A DNA stretch of 64,000 nt from Leeia aquatica (GTDB lineage: Bacteria > Pseudomonadota > Gammaproteobacteria > Burkholderiales > Leeiaceae), in NCBI RefSeq assembly GCF_012641365.1, contig NZ_JABAIM010000001.1, positions 310,001 to 374,000 on the forward strand, written 5' to 3'. The notes under the pieces are model-generated. The model saw only the letters and a list, made by a program, of their open reading frames with translations, ran no database searches and was not told where the DNA came from. This document shows positions 45,808-54,036 of the stretch, piece after piece. Positions within the stretch are counted from its first letter, which is position 1. Each line of letters begins with the position of its first letter. A program made the translations under genes and the position numbers.

Positions 45808-47292
45808 ATGGATCGTCGTCAATTCCTGCTCGGGGCCAGCGCCAGTTGGGCCACACTGGCCTATGCTGAGGAAATGGCCATTGCTCATCATGGCCGCCCC
45901 ATGGTTGGCGATGTTGCGCAGTTTGTCGCCCCCGACCTCCCGCTTCCAGCCGGCCAACCATTACAGTCCTTGCCGCGTCTGCCACTGACTACCGCACCGG
46001 ATGGCACGCTGCAAGGCCAATTGATCGCTGCCCCTCACACCCGGCAGTTACTAGCCGGAAAGGACACCCTCTTCTGGGCTTACAATGGTCAGCTACCGGG
46101 GCCATTGATTGACGTTGCCGCAGGCAGCACCCTAGATCTGCACTTTGAAAACCGCTTGCCGCAGCCCAGCACCATTCACTGGCATGGCCTGCCGGTACCA
46201 GCCGATCAGGATGGCTTGCCACAGGATGCTGTTGCTCCCGGTGGTCAGCGTCGTTATCGCTTTACCTTGCCCGCCGATTTCAGCGGCACATGCTGGTACC
46301 ACCCCCATCCGCATCATCATACCGCCGAGCAGGTGTTTCGCGGCCTGGCTGGCGCCTTCATCATACGCCAACCCAACGACCCACTGGCCCACCTGCCAGA
46401 GCATCACTTGTTGATCAGCGACCTGCGGCTGGATGCGGATGCCCGTATCCCGGCCAATACCGCTGCTGACTGGCTGGATGGCCGCGAGGGCCAGTTCGTT
46501 CTGGTCAATGGTCAGTTGCGCCCCCAGCTCCATGTTGCACCCGGCAGCCTGCTTCGACTGCGCATCTGGAATGCCACCAGTGCCCGTCAGCTCCGTCTGG
46601 CCTTGCCCGGAGCGAGCTGGTATCAAGTCGGCACCGACGGCGGCCTGATTGAGCGCCCGCAGTCGTTGCAGCAGCTACATCTGGCCCCGGCAGAGCGGGC
46701 CGAGGTGGTCGTTCGCCTTCCCGCCACCCCCAGTTCTCCTTATACTCTGCAAGCGCTGCCGTATGCCCGCGGCAAGATGGTCGGCCGTGAACAGACCCAA
46801 TCCTTGCCGCTGATGCAGCTGGTTCCACATGGCCAGGCAGTTGTTACGCCCGCACTGCCCGAGCTGCTACGCCAGATCTCCCCCCTGCCCGCACCGGTAC
46901 GGGAACAGCGCGTATTGATGGCAGAAAAGGCCGCAGATGGCCCTGTTCCGGTCCAGTTTCTGATCAATGGGCGCAGCCATGACCCCGAGCGCATAGACCT
47001 CTACAGCGTGCAGGGTGAAACCGAGCAGTGGGAAATCATCAATGGCAGTGACATGGACCACCCCTTCCATATCCACGGCGCACAGTTTCAGCTGGTTTCC
47101 AGAATCCGTGATGGTGAGGAAACGCCGGAGCCCTGGCTGGCTTGGCGCGATACCGTTAACCTGACCCACGCAGAACGGGTCAAGCTACGCATTCGTCAGG
47201 ACTTGCCTGGCCTGCGCATGTTCCACTGCCACATTCTGGAGCATGAAACCCTGGGCATGATGGGCAACCTGATGGTCAAAGCCGCCGGGTAA
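45808..47292 (+). CDS. Multicopper oxidase (CueO/CopA-like)
   Basis: A 494-residue periplasmic blue-copper oxidase with a Tat-type start (MDRRQFLLGASASWATLAYA). All four copper-binding motifs are visible: HWHG, WYHPHPHHH, HPFHIHG and HCHILEHETLGMM (type 1 axial Met). The protein probably oxidises Cu(I), Fe(II) or phenols; CueO has this architecture, but its long Met-rich insert is not evident here. Position beside bacterioferritin suggests a role in iron or copper handling. It starts 28 bases after the bfr terminator, so a separate short promoter or read-through is needed. Confidence 0.88.
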   Translation: MDRRQFLLGASASWATLAYAEEMAIAHHGRPMVGDVAQFVAPDLPLPAGQPLQSLPRLPLTTAPDGTLQGQLIAAPHTRQLLAGKDTLFWAYNGQLPGPLIDVAAGSTLDLHFENRLPQPSTIHWHGLPVPADQDGLPQDAVAPGGQRRYRFTLPADFSGTCWYHPHPHHHTAEQVFRGLAGAFIIRQPNDPLAHLPEHHLLISDLRLDADARIPANTAADWLDGREGQFVLVNGQLRPQLHVAPGSLLRLRIWNATSARQLRLALPGASWYQVGTDGGLIERPQSLQQLHLAPAERAEVVVRLPATPSSPYTLQALPYARGKMVGREQTQSLPLMQLVPHGQAVVTPALPELLRQISPLPAPVREQRVLMAEKAADGPVPVQFLINGRSHDPERIDLYSVQGETEQWEIINGSDMDHPFHIHGAQFQLVSRIRDGEETPEPWLAWRDTVNLTHAERVKLRIRQDLPGLRMFHCHILEHETLGMMGNLMVKAAG

Positions 47293-47295
47293 ATG

Positions 47296-47325
47296 AAAAA
47301 CAGGCTGCCCAGGCAGCCTGTTTTT
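47296..47325. terminator. Bidirectional terminator
   Basis: Stem AAAAACAGGCTGCC / GGCAGCCTGTTTTT, about 13 pairs around CCAG, with T-runs in both directions. It lies between the convergent multicopper oxidase and choX genes. Confidence 0.9.
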
Positions 47326-47340
47326 CCGGAAAACGCCGCT

Positions 47341-48282
47341 TTACAGACCCAGCGACTTTTTCACCGCAGGCAAGCCTTCCTTGCCATCCAGTGTGGTCAC
47401 ACCGGCCAGCCACTTGTCCAGTACCGACGGGTTCTTGCGCAACCATTCCTTGGCGGCTGCATTTGGCTTGGTTTTGTTCATGATGGAACCCATCACCATG
47501 TTTTCCATCGGCAGCGTGAACTGCAGGTTGCTCAGCAGCTTGCCGACATTCGGGCAGCGGGTACTGTAATCGTTGGCAGTCACCGTGTAGACCTTGGCTT
47601 CGCCCAGGTTAGGGCCAAAATACTTGTCGCCGCCGGTCAGGTAGGTCATCTTGAACTTGACGTTCATCGGATGCGGTTCCCAACCCAGGAACACAACCCA
47701 CTTGTTCTGCGCCACCGCGCGCTCCACTTCAGCCAGCATGCCGGCCTCACTGGATTCAACGACCTTGAAATCCTTCATGCCGAACTCGTTGGCCTTGATC
47801 ATGTCCATGACCAGCTTGTTGCCATCGTTGCCCGGCTCAATACCGTAAATCTTGCCACCCAGTTTGTCCTTGAATTTGCCGATATCGGCAAAACTCTTCA
47901 GACCACCCGCGGCTACATAGCTGGGCACGGCCAGCGTGTACTTGGCCCCCACCAGATTCGGTGCAGGCAGAACCACCAGCTGCTTACCCTTGATGAACGG
48001 CTCGATCATCGGGGTCTGGCTTGGATTCCAGTAGCCCAGGTACACATCGAGTTGCTTGTGCTGCAAACCCGCAAACGTCACCGGCACAGAAGAAATGGTA
48101 GTAGAGGTTTTGTAGCCCAGGCCTTCCAGCACCGTCGAGGCCAGCCCGGTCGTCGCGGCAATGTCGGTCCAGCCCACATCGGCAAACCGGACTTTCTCAC
48201 AGCTCGCAGGATCGGCGGCCATGACCATGGGACTACATGCTGCAAGACTGAGAACCACAAACATCTGACGTGCTTTGCTCAT
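47341..48282 (-). CDS. Choline/betaine ABC transporter binding protein, ChoX-like copy 1
   Basis: Periplasmic receptor for quaternary ammonium compounds. 313 residues with a signal peptide (MSKARQMFVVLSLAACSPMVMAA read as two parts). The aromatic box that cages the trimethylammonium group in Sinorhizobium ChoX is matched by Trp38 (GWTD), Trp85 (LGYWNP), Tyr115 (AKYTLAVP) and Trp201 (GWEPHPMN). Last gene of the choV-choW-regulator-choX2-choX1 series, 242 bases after copy 2. Choline and betaine cannot be told apart by eye. Confidence 0.88.
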   Translation of the reverse strand: MSKARQMFVVLSLAACSPMVMAADPASCEKVRFADVGWTDIAATTGLASTVLEGLGYKTSTTISSVPVTFAGLQHKQLDVYLGYWNPSQTPMIEPFIKGKQLVVLPAPNLVGAKYTLAVPSYVAAGGLKSFADIGKFKDKLGGKIYGIEPGNDGNKLVMDMIKANEFGMKDFKVVESSEAGMLAEVERAVAQNKWVVFLGWEPHPMNVKFKMTYLTGGDKYFGPNLGEAKVYTVTANDYSTRCPNVGKLLSNLQFTLPMENMVMGSIMNKTKPNAAAKEWLRKNPSVLDKWLAGVTTLDGKEGLPAVKKSLGL

Positions 48283-48524
48283 CTTCCACTCTCCTGTGAG
48301 GTGCTTAACCTGAATTCAGCAAGATATTGTTGTCGTGCATGGCGTTCCACCCAACCGTCTGGAGACGGCGCAGGCTGGATCAGTACAACCGCACCGAACT
48401 GCGGTCGGTTACGGCCATCTGCGAGGGATAGCGTGACATGCCGGTGCACCTTGACTTGTATCAAGGCGACCGTGATTTGCCCACAGTCGCCGATGCAGCT
48501 ACACCGGCGCCCGGCCTGCGGGGA

Positions 48525-49484
48525 CTACTGCCCCAGCGAGGCCGTGACCGCAGCCAGCCCGTCCTTGCCGTCCAGGGTGGTCACACCATTGAGCCAGGTT
48601 TTCAGCACATCCGGATTTTTGGCCAGCCAGGCCTTGGCCGCAGCATCAGGCTTGACCTTGTCCATCAAGGCCCCCATGACTTCGTTTTCCATCTTCAGGC
48701 TAAATTGCAGGTTATTCAGCAGCTTGGCCACATTGCTGCAGCGCTGCATGTAGTCGGGAGCCACCACAGTGTAGACCTTGGCCTCGCCAAAGTTGGGGCC
48801 GAATACCTTGTCACCACCCGACAGATAAGTGAGCTTGTAGTTGACGTTCATCGGGTGGGGTTCCCATGCCAGGAACACGATCCAGCGCTTCTGGCCGACG
48901 GCACGCTGCACTTCAGACAACATGCCCTTCTCCCCCCATTCCACCAGCAGGAAATCCTTGAGGTTGAAAGTATTCTTGTCGATCATGTCCCTGATCAGGC
49001 GGTTACCGTCATTACCCGGCTCAATGCCATAAATGTTGTAACCCAGCTTTTCCTTGAACTTGACCAGATCGGCAAAGGCTTTCAGGCCGCCTTCTGCAGC
49101 ATAGCTCGGCACCGCCAGGGTGTACTTGGCACCCGTCAGGTTAGGCGTTGGCAAGACCTTGACATCCCCGCTCTTCACAAAGGGTGCGATATCCGCATCC
49201 ATGCTGGGCTTCCAGTAGCCCAGAAAGAAGTCATACTTCTTGCTCTTGAGGCCATTGAACGTGGCTTGCACCGTTCCGACCACCGGCAGCACCTTGTATC
49301 CCAGCCCGCGAAGTACCGTTGTCGTCAATGCGGTCGTCGCTGTGATGTCCGTCCAGTCCACCTCGGCAATACGCACCGAGGCGCATTGCTCCGACTCAGC
49401 CGCGCCAGCGGGCAAAGTGACCAACACACTGGCTGCAGACAGCAAGCTCAGACCAAGGGGTTTTGCACGTAAAGCAAACTGCAT
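48525..49484 (-). CDS. Choline/betaine ABC transporter binding protein, ChoX-like copy 2
   Basis: Paralogue of copy 1, clearly homologous along its full length. 319 residues from ATG 49484 (GGAGAG upstream), with a signal peptide ending PAGAA. The same aromatic cage is kept: Trp44 (VDWTD), Trp91 (GYWKP), Tyr121 (AKYTLAVP) and Trp207 (AWEPHPMN). Residues around the cage differ (GYWNPS versus GYWKPS, GWEP versus AWEP), so ligand choice or affinity may differ. It lies just downstream of the GbdR-type regulator. Confidence 0.88.
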   Translation of the reverse strand: MQFALRAKPLGLSLLSAASVLVTLPAGAAESEQCASVRIAEVDWTDITATTALTTTVLRGLGYKVLPVVGTVQATFNGLKSKKYDFFLGYWKPSMDADIAPFVKSGDVKVLPTPNLTGAKYTLAVPSYAAEGGLKAFADLVKFKEKLGYNIYGIEPGNDGNRLIRDMIDKNTFNLKDFLLVEWGEKGMLSEVQRAVGQKRWIVFLAWEPHPMNVNYKLTYLSGGDKVFGPNFGEAKVYTVVAPDYMQRCSNVAKLLNNLQFSLKMENEVMGALMDKVKPDAAAKAWLAKNPDVLKTWLNGVTTLDGKDGLAAVTASLGQ

Positions 49485-49550
49485 CGACACTCTCCAGTTC
49501 AATTGGAACAACGATGGCAGCCAGCCTGAATCACCGGCATGACAAACAGA

Positions 49551-50531
49551 TTACATCACAGAATGGTGGGTTTCTGGCTGCCTTTCCTTGCTGGGCGGAT
49601 AGCCGAACACCCCCCGGTAAGACTTGCTGAAATGCGAAGAGGACTGGAAGCCACAGGCGACCGTCACCTCCATCACCGACATACTGGTTTGCAGTAACAG
49701 CTCACGCGCCCGCCGCAAGCGTAAATCGAGGTAATACTGTGCCGGGGTGGTACCCAGGTAGCGTTTGAACAAACGTTCCAGATGTCGTAATGACAAACCC
49801 AGGTCCTCCGCCAGCTTTTCCAGCGAGACCGGATTCTCGATATTGTTTTCCATGGCAATGGCGGCTTCGAGCAGGGACTCGTGACCCGACCCAATACGCG
49901 CCACCAGCGGAATATGCTGCAGGTCCTTCTCATCGCGAATGCGCTCGACAATGAATTGCTCGGACACATCCGCCGCCAGACTCTTGCCGCCTTTCTGGCG
50001 AATGATGTTCAGCATGAGATCGAGCGGCGCAGTGCCGCCACTACAGGTAAAGCGGTCACGGTCCATCACAAACAGCTCACTGCTGAAATGAATGGCCGGG
50101 AACTCCTCGCGAATGGCAGACAGGTTCTCCCAGTGGATGGAGCAGCGATAACCGTTCAGCACCCCCGCCTTGGCCAGCGCAAAGGTACCCGTGCACAAGG
50201 CACCCAACGGCACCCCAGCTTGCGCATAACGGCGCAGCGTGCTGATCACCCGCTCGTCCACCACCTCACGGATGCCGGTACCACCACAGACAAACAACAC
50301 ATCAGGCTGCGGTACCTCTTCCGGCTTACAGGTAGGGGCCAGGGTCAAACCATTGCTGGCGGCCACCGGCGCATCGTGACAGCTGATCACCGACCAGCGG
50401 TACAACTTCTTGCGGCTCAGGTAATTGGCCATCCGCAAGGGCTCCACCGCATTGGTGAACGCGATCATGGAAAAATTCGGCAACACCAGAAACCCGATAT
50501 GGGCAATGTTGGCGATCTGTTGCGGTGACAT
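49551..50531 (-). CDS. GlxA/GbdR-type AraC-family regulator
   Basis: A 326-residue transcription activator. An N-terminal DJ-1/PfpI-like (GATase1) domain (about 10-190) contains GALCTGTFALAKAG, and a C-terminal AraC helix-turn-helix domain (about 225-320) contains SVMEVTVACGFQSSSHFSKSYRGVFG. GbdR of Pseudomonas has this architecture, senses glycine betaine and dimethylglycine, and activates gbc, dgc and transport genes. Lying within the betaine uptake genes, it is very probably the local GbdR. Start at ATG 50531. Confidence 0.87.
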   Translation of the reverse strand: MSPQQIANIAHIGFLVLPNFSMIAFTNAVEPLRMANYLSRKKLYRWSVISCHDAPVAASNGLTLAPTCKPEEVPQPDVLFVCGGTGIREVVDERVISTLRRYAQAGVPLGALCTGTFALAKAGVLNGYRCSIHWENLSAIREEFPAIHFSSELFVMDRDRFTCSGGTAPLDLMLNIIRQKGGKSLAADVSEQFIVERIRDEKDLQHIPLVARIGSGHESLLEAAIAMENNIENPVSLEKLAEDLGLSLRHLERLFKRYLGTTPAQYYLDLRLRRARELLLQTSMSVMEVTVACGFQSSSHFSKSYRGVFGYPPSKERQPETHHSVM

Positions 50532-50569
50532 GGCTTACTCCTTGTTGCGCGGTACGCGGAAACGACGGA

Positions 50570-50589
50570 GGGGCATCGTGCGATGCCCC
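50570..50589. other. Hairpin between choW and the gbdR-like gene
   Basis: Perfect 9-base stem GGGGCATCG / CGATGCCCC with GGAAAC/GTTTCC outer complementarity. No T-run on the minus strand, so likely an intercistronic structure or weak terminator between choVW and the regulator. Confidence 0.5.
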
Positions 50590-50616
50590 GTTTCCGGACC
50601 CAATGCCTGTTGGACC

Positions 50617-51498
50617 TCAGCTCATGGCTTGCTGCTTGCCACGGCCATTGCCAAAGGTCTCGGTAATACGATCCAGTATCACCGCCAACAAGACCACTGA
50701 CAAGCCCCCCTCTGCGCCTGGGCCGATCTGGACATTCGCCATCCCGCGCATGACAGGCTCCCCCAAACCACCCGCCCCCACAAATGAAGCAATAATGATC
50801 ATGGAGAGTACAAGCATAATGGTCTGATTCACCCCGGCCATGATGGAAGGCAATGCCGCGGGGATTTGTACCTTCAGCAGCAACTGCGTGCTCGTACAGC
50901 CAAAAGCATGACCTGCCTCCACCAATTCTTTGTTCACTTGGCGTAATCCCAGTGAGGTCATGCGCACAGAAGCGGGCATTGCAAAAATCATGGCCGCCAG
51001 CAGCGCAGGCACCAGTCCCAGCCCAAACAAGCTCACCGCAGGAATCAGGTACACAAAAGCCGGCATGGTCTGCATAAAATCCATTACAGGTCGCAACAAG
51101 GCTTCAACCGTCTTGTTGCGGGCGGCCCAGATGCCTAGCGGAATACCGCAAGCCAGACTGAGAATGCTGCTACTTAGCACCAAGGCCAAGGTCTTCATTG
51201 TGTCTTCCCACATGCCGATCACAATGATAAAGCTCAAAGAGGCCAACACGAACAGCGCAAATCGCCATCCTCGCCGCCAATACCCCAAAGCGATAAAAAT
51301 CAGAATTATCAGCCAACTTGGAGCATTGACTAGAACACTCTCAAAGGCAGTGGCCATAGACAGCACCTTCCCGCCGATGACATCCAGCACCTTCCCAAAG
51401 TGTTCAATGACATATTTGACCCCTGTTTCCGCCCCATCACCAACCGGCAAATTCTCATGGTGCCGTTCAAGCAGTTGACGCAATGCATCTTCAGACAT
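50617..51498 (-). CDS. choW: Glycine betaine/choline ABC transporter permease (ProW/ChoW)
   Basis: A 293-residue inner-membrane permease with about six helices and the ABC-coupling EAA loop (ASVRMTSLGLRQVNKELVEAGHAFG). The hydrophilic N terminus of about 60 residues precedes the first helix, as in ProW-type permeases. I chose ATG 51498, with GAGG upstream; it overlaps the choV stop by eight bases, so translation is coupled. Works with ChoV and the ChoX proteins. Confidence 0.9.
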   Translation of the reverse strand: MSEDALRQLLERHHENLPVGDGAETGVKYVIEHFGKVLDVIGGKVLSMATAFESVLVNAPSWLIILIFIALGYWRRGWRFALFVLASLSFIIVIGMWEDTMKTLALVLSSSILSLACGIPLGIWAARNKTVEALLRPVMDFMQTMPAFVYLIPAVSLFGLGLVPALLAAMIFAMPASVRMTSLGLRQVNKELVEAGHAFGCTSTQLLLKVQIPAALPSIMAGVNQTIMLVLSMIIIASFVGAGGLGEPVMRGMANVQIGPGAEGGLSVVLLAVILDRITETFGNGRGKQQAMS

Positions 51499-52669
51499 GG
51501 AGGCCTCGCTGTGCAATTTTGGAAAGGACGCTACCCGCCGTGATCACACCCAGGTAGTGGCCGTGATCATCCATCACCGGTACCGGCAAGCTTTGCCCGG
51601 TGACACGGGGCAGGATGGCCTGCAGCGCAGCCTGATGGCTGATGGGCTCGACCTTGATCAAATCATCCTGCGACAGAGAATTCCCTGCCTGCAAGCGGAG
51701 GCGCTCAGCGCTGACCAGCCCGAGGCAACGCTGGTCAGCGGAGAGACAGGCGCACCATGGGTGGCCGTTGACGCGCTGAATGTCCGGGGTTTGCCCCAGC
51801 TGCACCTGATGGGCCGCATGCTCGTCCAGCAGATCCTTGGCCAGCAGATAGCGCGAGGTATCTACGCTCTTGAAGAATTCACGCACATACTCATCCGCCG
51901 GGTTCTCGATGATGTCTTGCGGGGTGCCCACCTGTACCAGACGACCGCCCTCCATGATGGCGATGCGGGTACCGATGCGAAGCGCCTCTTCCAGATCGTG
52001 TGACACAAAGAAAATGGTGCGTTGATGCTCGCGCTGCAGGTTGAGCAGCACATCCTGCATTTCGTGCCGCTTGAGCGGGTCCAGCGCCGAGAATGCTTCG
52101 TCCATCAGCATCAGGGACGGATTGACCGTCAGCGCACGGGCGAGACCCACCCGCTGCTGCATGCCACCGGAGAGCTGATGCGGATACTTGTCCGTGACCT
52201 GCCCCAGCCCCACCTGCTGCAATACCTCAAAGGCCTTTTTCTCGCGCTCCTTGCGCCCGACCCCAGCCACTTCCAGACCAAATGCGGCATTGGCCAGTAC
52301 CGTACGGTGCGGCATCAGGGCAAAGCTCTGAAACACCATGCTCATGTCGGTGCGACGCAGTTTGACCAACTGCTTTGGTGACATTTTGGCGACGTCCTGA
52401 CCATCGATGATGATCTTGCCATCGGTGGGCTCGACCAGCCGGTTGATCAGACGGATCAAGGTGGATTTGCCGGAGCCGGACAGGCCCATCAGCACGAAGA
52501 TTTCCCCCGGATTCACCTTGAACGAAACATTATTGACACCAATCACTTGCCCGGTCTGCGAAAGAATATCCTCTTTCTTCTTACCTTGACGGAGCAGGTC
52601 GAGTGCCACTTTGGGCTGGTCGCCAAACACCTTGACCAGATTTTCGACAACGATCTTTGCTTCTGGCAT
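51491..52669 (-). CDS. choV: Glycine betaine/choline ABC transporter ATPase (ProV/ChoV)
   Basis: A 392-residue ABC ATPase: Walker A GLSGSGKST, signature LSGGMQQRVGLARAL, Walker B LMLMDEAFSALDP, and the N-terminal KVALDLLRQGKKKEDI extension typical of the OpuA/ProV family. The C-terminal about 110 residues resemble a CBS region, used for osmotic sensing in OpuA-type ATPases. ATG follows GGGGGAG. First gene of the transport series; upstream region 52670-52890 carries a perfect FNR-type palindrome. Confidence 0.92.
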   Translation of the reverse strand: MPEAKIVVENLVKVFGDQPKVALDLLRQGKKKEDILSQTGQVIGVNNVSFKVNPGEIFVLMGLSGSGKSTLIRLINRLVEPTDGKIIIDGQDVAKMSPKQLVKLRRTDMSMVFQSFALMPHRTVLANAAFGLEVAGVGRKEREKKAFEVLQQVGLGQVTDKYPHQLSGGMQQRVGLARALTVNPSLMLMDEAFSALDPLKRHEMQDVLLNLQREHQRTIFFVSHDLEEALRIGTRIAIMEGGRLVQVGTPQDIIENPADEYVREFFKSVDTSRYLLAKDLLDEHAAHQVQLGQTPDIQRVNGHPWCACLSADQRCLGLVSAERLRLQAGNSLSQDDLIKVEPISHQAALQAILPRVTGQSLPVPVMDDHGHYLGVITAGSVLSKIAQRGLHV

Positions 52670-52780
52670 ATCTCCCCCGTTGTCGATAGTGCGCGCACGG
52701 TCGCCCTATCGTTTCCTGATGTGAGGTCTCTTTTCTTGCCAGCCTTGGGACGTCGGCCTCATGCCATCGTCGGCTGTTTT

Positions 52781-52794
52781 TTGATCTGGATCAA
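52781..52794. promoter_or_regulatory. Perfect FNR/ANR-type palindrome upstream of choV
   Basis: TTGATCTGGATCAA matches the consensus TTGAT-N4-ATCAA at all ten fixed positions. It lies about 119 bases before the choV start. I do not see a convincing -10 at the standard spacing for class II activation. The rest of 52670-52890 holds no gene or other clear signal. Confidence 0.55.
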
Positions 52795-52893
52795 GTACTA
52801 CGATATAAGGCTGGGCGCTGCATGGGTAACGGGATGGCGACAGGAACATGACGCGATCCGACATGCCATCAACATGGTGAAACCGCATGAAAA

Positions 52894-52922
52894 AAGCGGA
52901 TGTTCATCACAAACATCCGCTT
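52894..52922 (-). terminator. Terminator of the dgc-etf-gbc operon
   Basis: 11-base stem AAGCGGATGTT / AACATCCGCTT with a 7-base loop. On the minus strand TTTTTT follows. It closes the series ending with gbcB and separates it from the choV promoter region. Confidence 0.85.
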
Positions 52923-52931
52923 CCTCTGCTG

Positions 52932-54023
52932 TTACCGATCCAGCACCACGTCTGACAATGGCACGCTGCAACAGGGTAAGATGAAGCCCTGATCAATTTC
53001 CCGCTGTCGAATTCCCCCTGCATGCTTCATGTCTACCTGCCCGGACAGCATTTTGGTCTTGCAGGTACCGCACAACCCTTGGGTACAGGACGAGGCCAAG
53101 CGCATGCCTGTGGCCTTGGCGGCCGCCAGAATGGTTTGCGGCGGTGCGCAGCGCACTTCATCGCCACTCTTGGCAAAACGGATGGTGTAACCCTCTCCCG
53201 CAGCCGCAGCAGGCGGCTGCGCCTCTTCCGCCCCGCCCATCAGGGTTTCAAAGGCAAAACTTTCCTCATGGTACTGCTGCATGTTGAAACCAGCCGCTTC
53301 CAGTATCTTGCGCACCGCTGCCATATAAGGCGCGGGACCACAGGTAAACACTTCCCGTTCACGGAAATCCGGTGCGATGTTGCTCAGCGTCGCCAGCGAC
53401 AGGAAGCCTTGATAACCCGCATAGTCACGGTCTGCACCAGCACGCTCGCAGATGACCGCGTGACGGAAGCTCGGGTTATTGCGGGCCAGTGCCTGCTGCT
53501 CACGGGCAAAGATCACGTCAGCCGGAGAGCGGGCACTGTGGACAAACACCACGTCCCGATCCAGCACCAGATCGGTCAATGCGCGAGACATCGACATCAG
53601 CGGCGTAATCCCGCTACCGGCAGACAGAAACAGATACTTCGGCCGGTCATGCAAAAAGCAGCTGAATTCGCCAGAAGGCCCCAGCACCTTGACCGTCTGG
53701 CCGACCTGCATATGGTCATGCAGCCAGTTGGACACCGGCCCATTCGGTACCCGCTTCACCGTAATCGAGACGGTATCCGGCCGGGTGGGTGTGCTGGAGA
53801 GCGTATAGCAGCGGTTGATGGCTGCCCCGTTGATCTCCAGCTCCAGGGTAATGAATTGCCCCGGCAGATAGCGAAAGCGCCGTGGCTGCTGGCTGCGAAA
53901 CACAAAGGTTTTCACATCATGGGTTTCGTCCCGCACCAGCACGCACTCCAGCGTGTCGTCCGTGCCGGGCTGCCACAGGGCAGGCTCCGCCATGTTGAAG
54001 TCGGGCAAAGGTGCAGCAGCCAT
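52932..54023 (-). CDS. gbcB: Glycine betaine monooxygenase reductase subunit
   Basis: NAD(P)H-dependent reductase that feeds electrons to the Rieske oxygenase GbcA. The 363-residue protein has an FAD domain (RFRYLPGQFITLE, RCYTLSS), an NAD domain (FLSAGSGITPLMSM, EVFTCGPAPYM) and a C-terminal plant-type [2Fe-2S] ferredoxin domain with SSCTQGLCGTC and a later CC pair. This order matches GbcB of Pseudomonas. It follows gbcA by 13 bases and is last in the operon. Confidence 0.92.
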   Translation of the reverse strand: MAAAPLPDFNMAEPALWQPGTDDTLECVLVRDETHDVKTFVFRSQQPRRFRYLPGQFITLELEINGAAINRCYTLSSTPTRPDTVSITVKRVPNGPVSNWLHDHMQVGQTVKVLGPSGEFSCFLHDRPKYLFLSAGSGITPLMSMSRALTDLVLDRDVVFVHSARSPADVIFAREQQALARNNPSFRHAVICERAGADRDYAGYQGFLSLATLSNIAPDFREREVFTCGPAPYMAAVRKILEAAGFNMQQYHEESFAFETLMGGAEEAQPPAAAAGEGYTIRFAKSGDEVRCAPPQTILAAAKATGMRLASSCTQGLCGTCKTKMLSGQVDMKHAGGIRQREIDQGFILPCCSVPLSDVVLDR

Positions 54024-54036
54024 GCACGGAACTCCC

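Noticed and set aside
48283-48524. Gap between the two choX copies as a possible small gene or riboswitch
   Set aside because: Short open frames lack ribosome sites, and I could not fold a known riboswitch pattern. I see nothing definite beyond the choX1 ribosome site.
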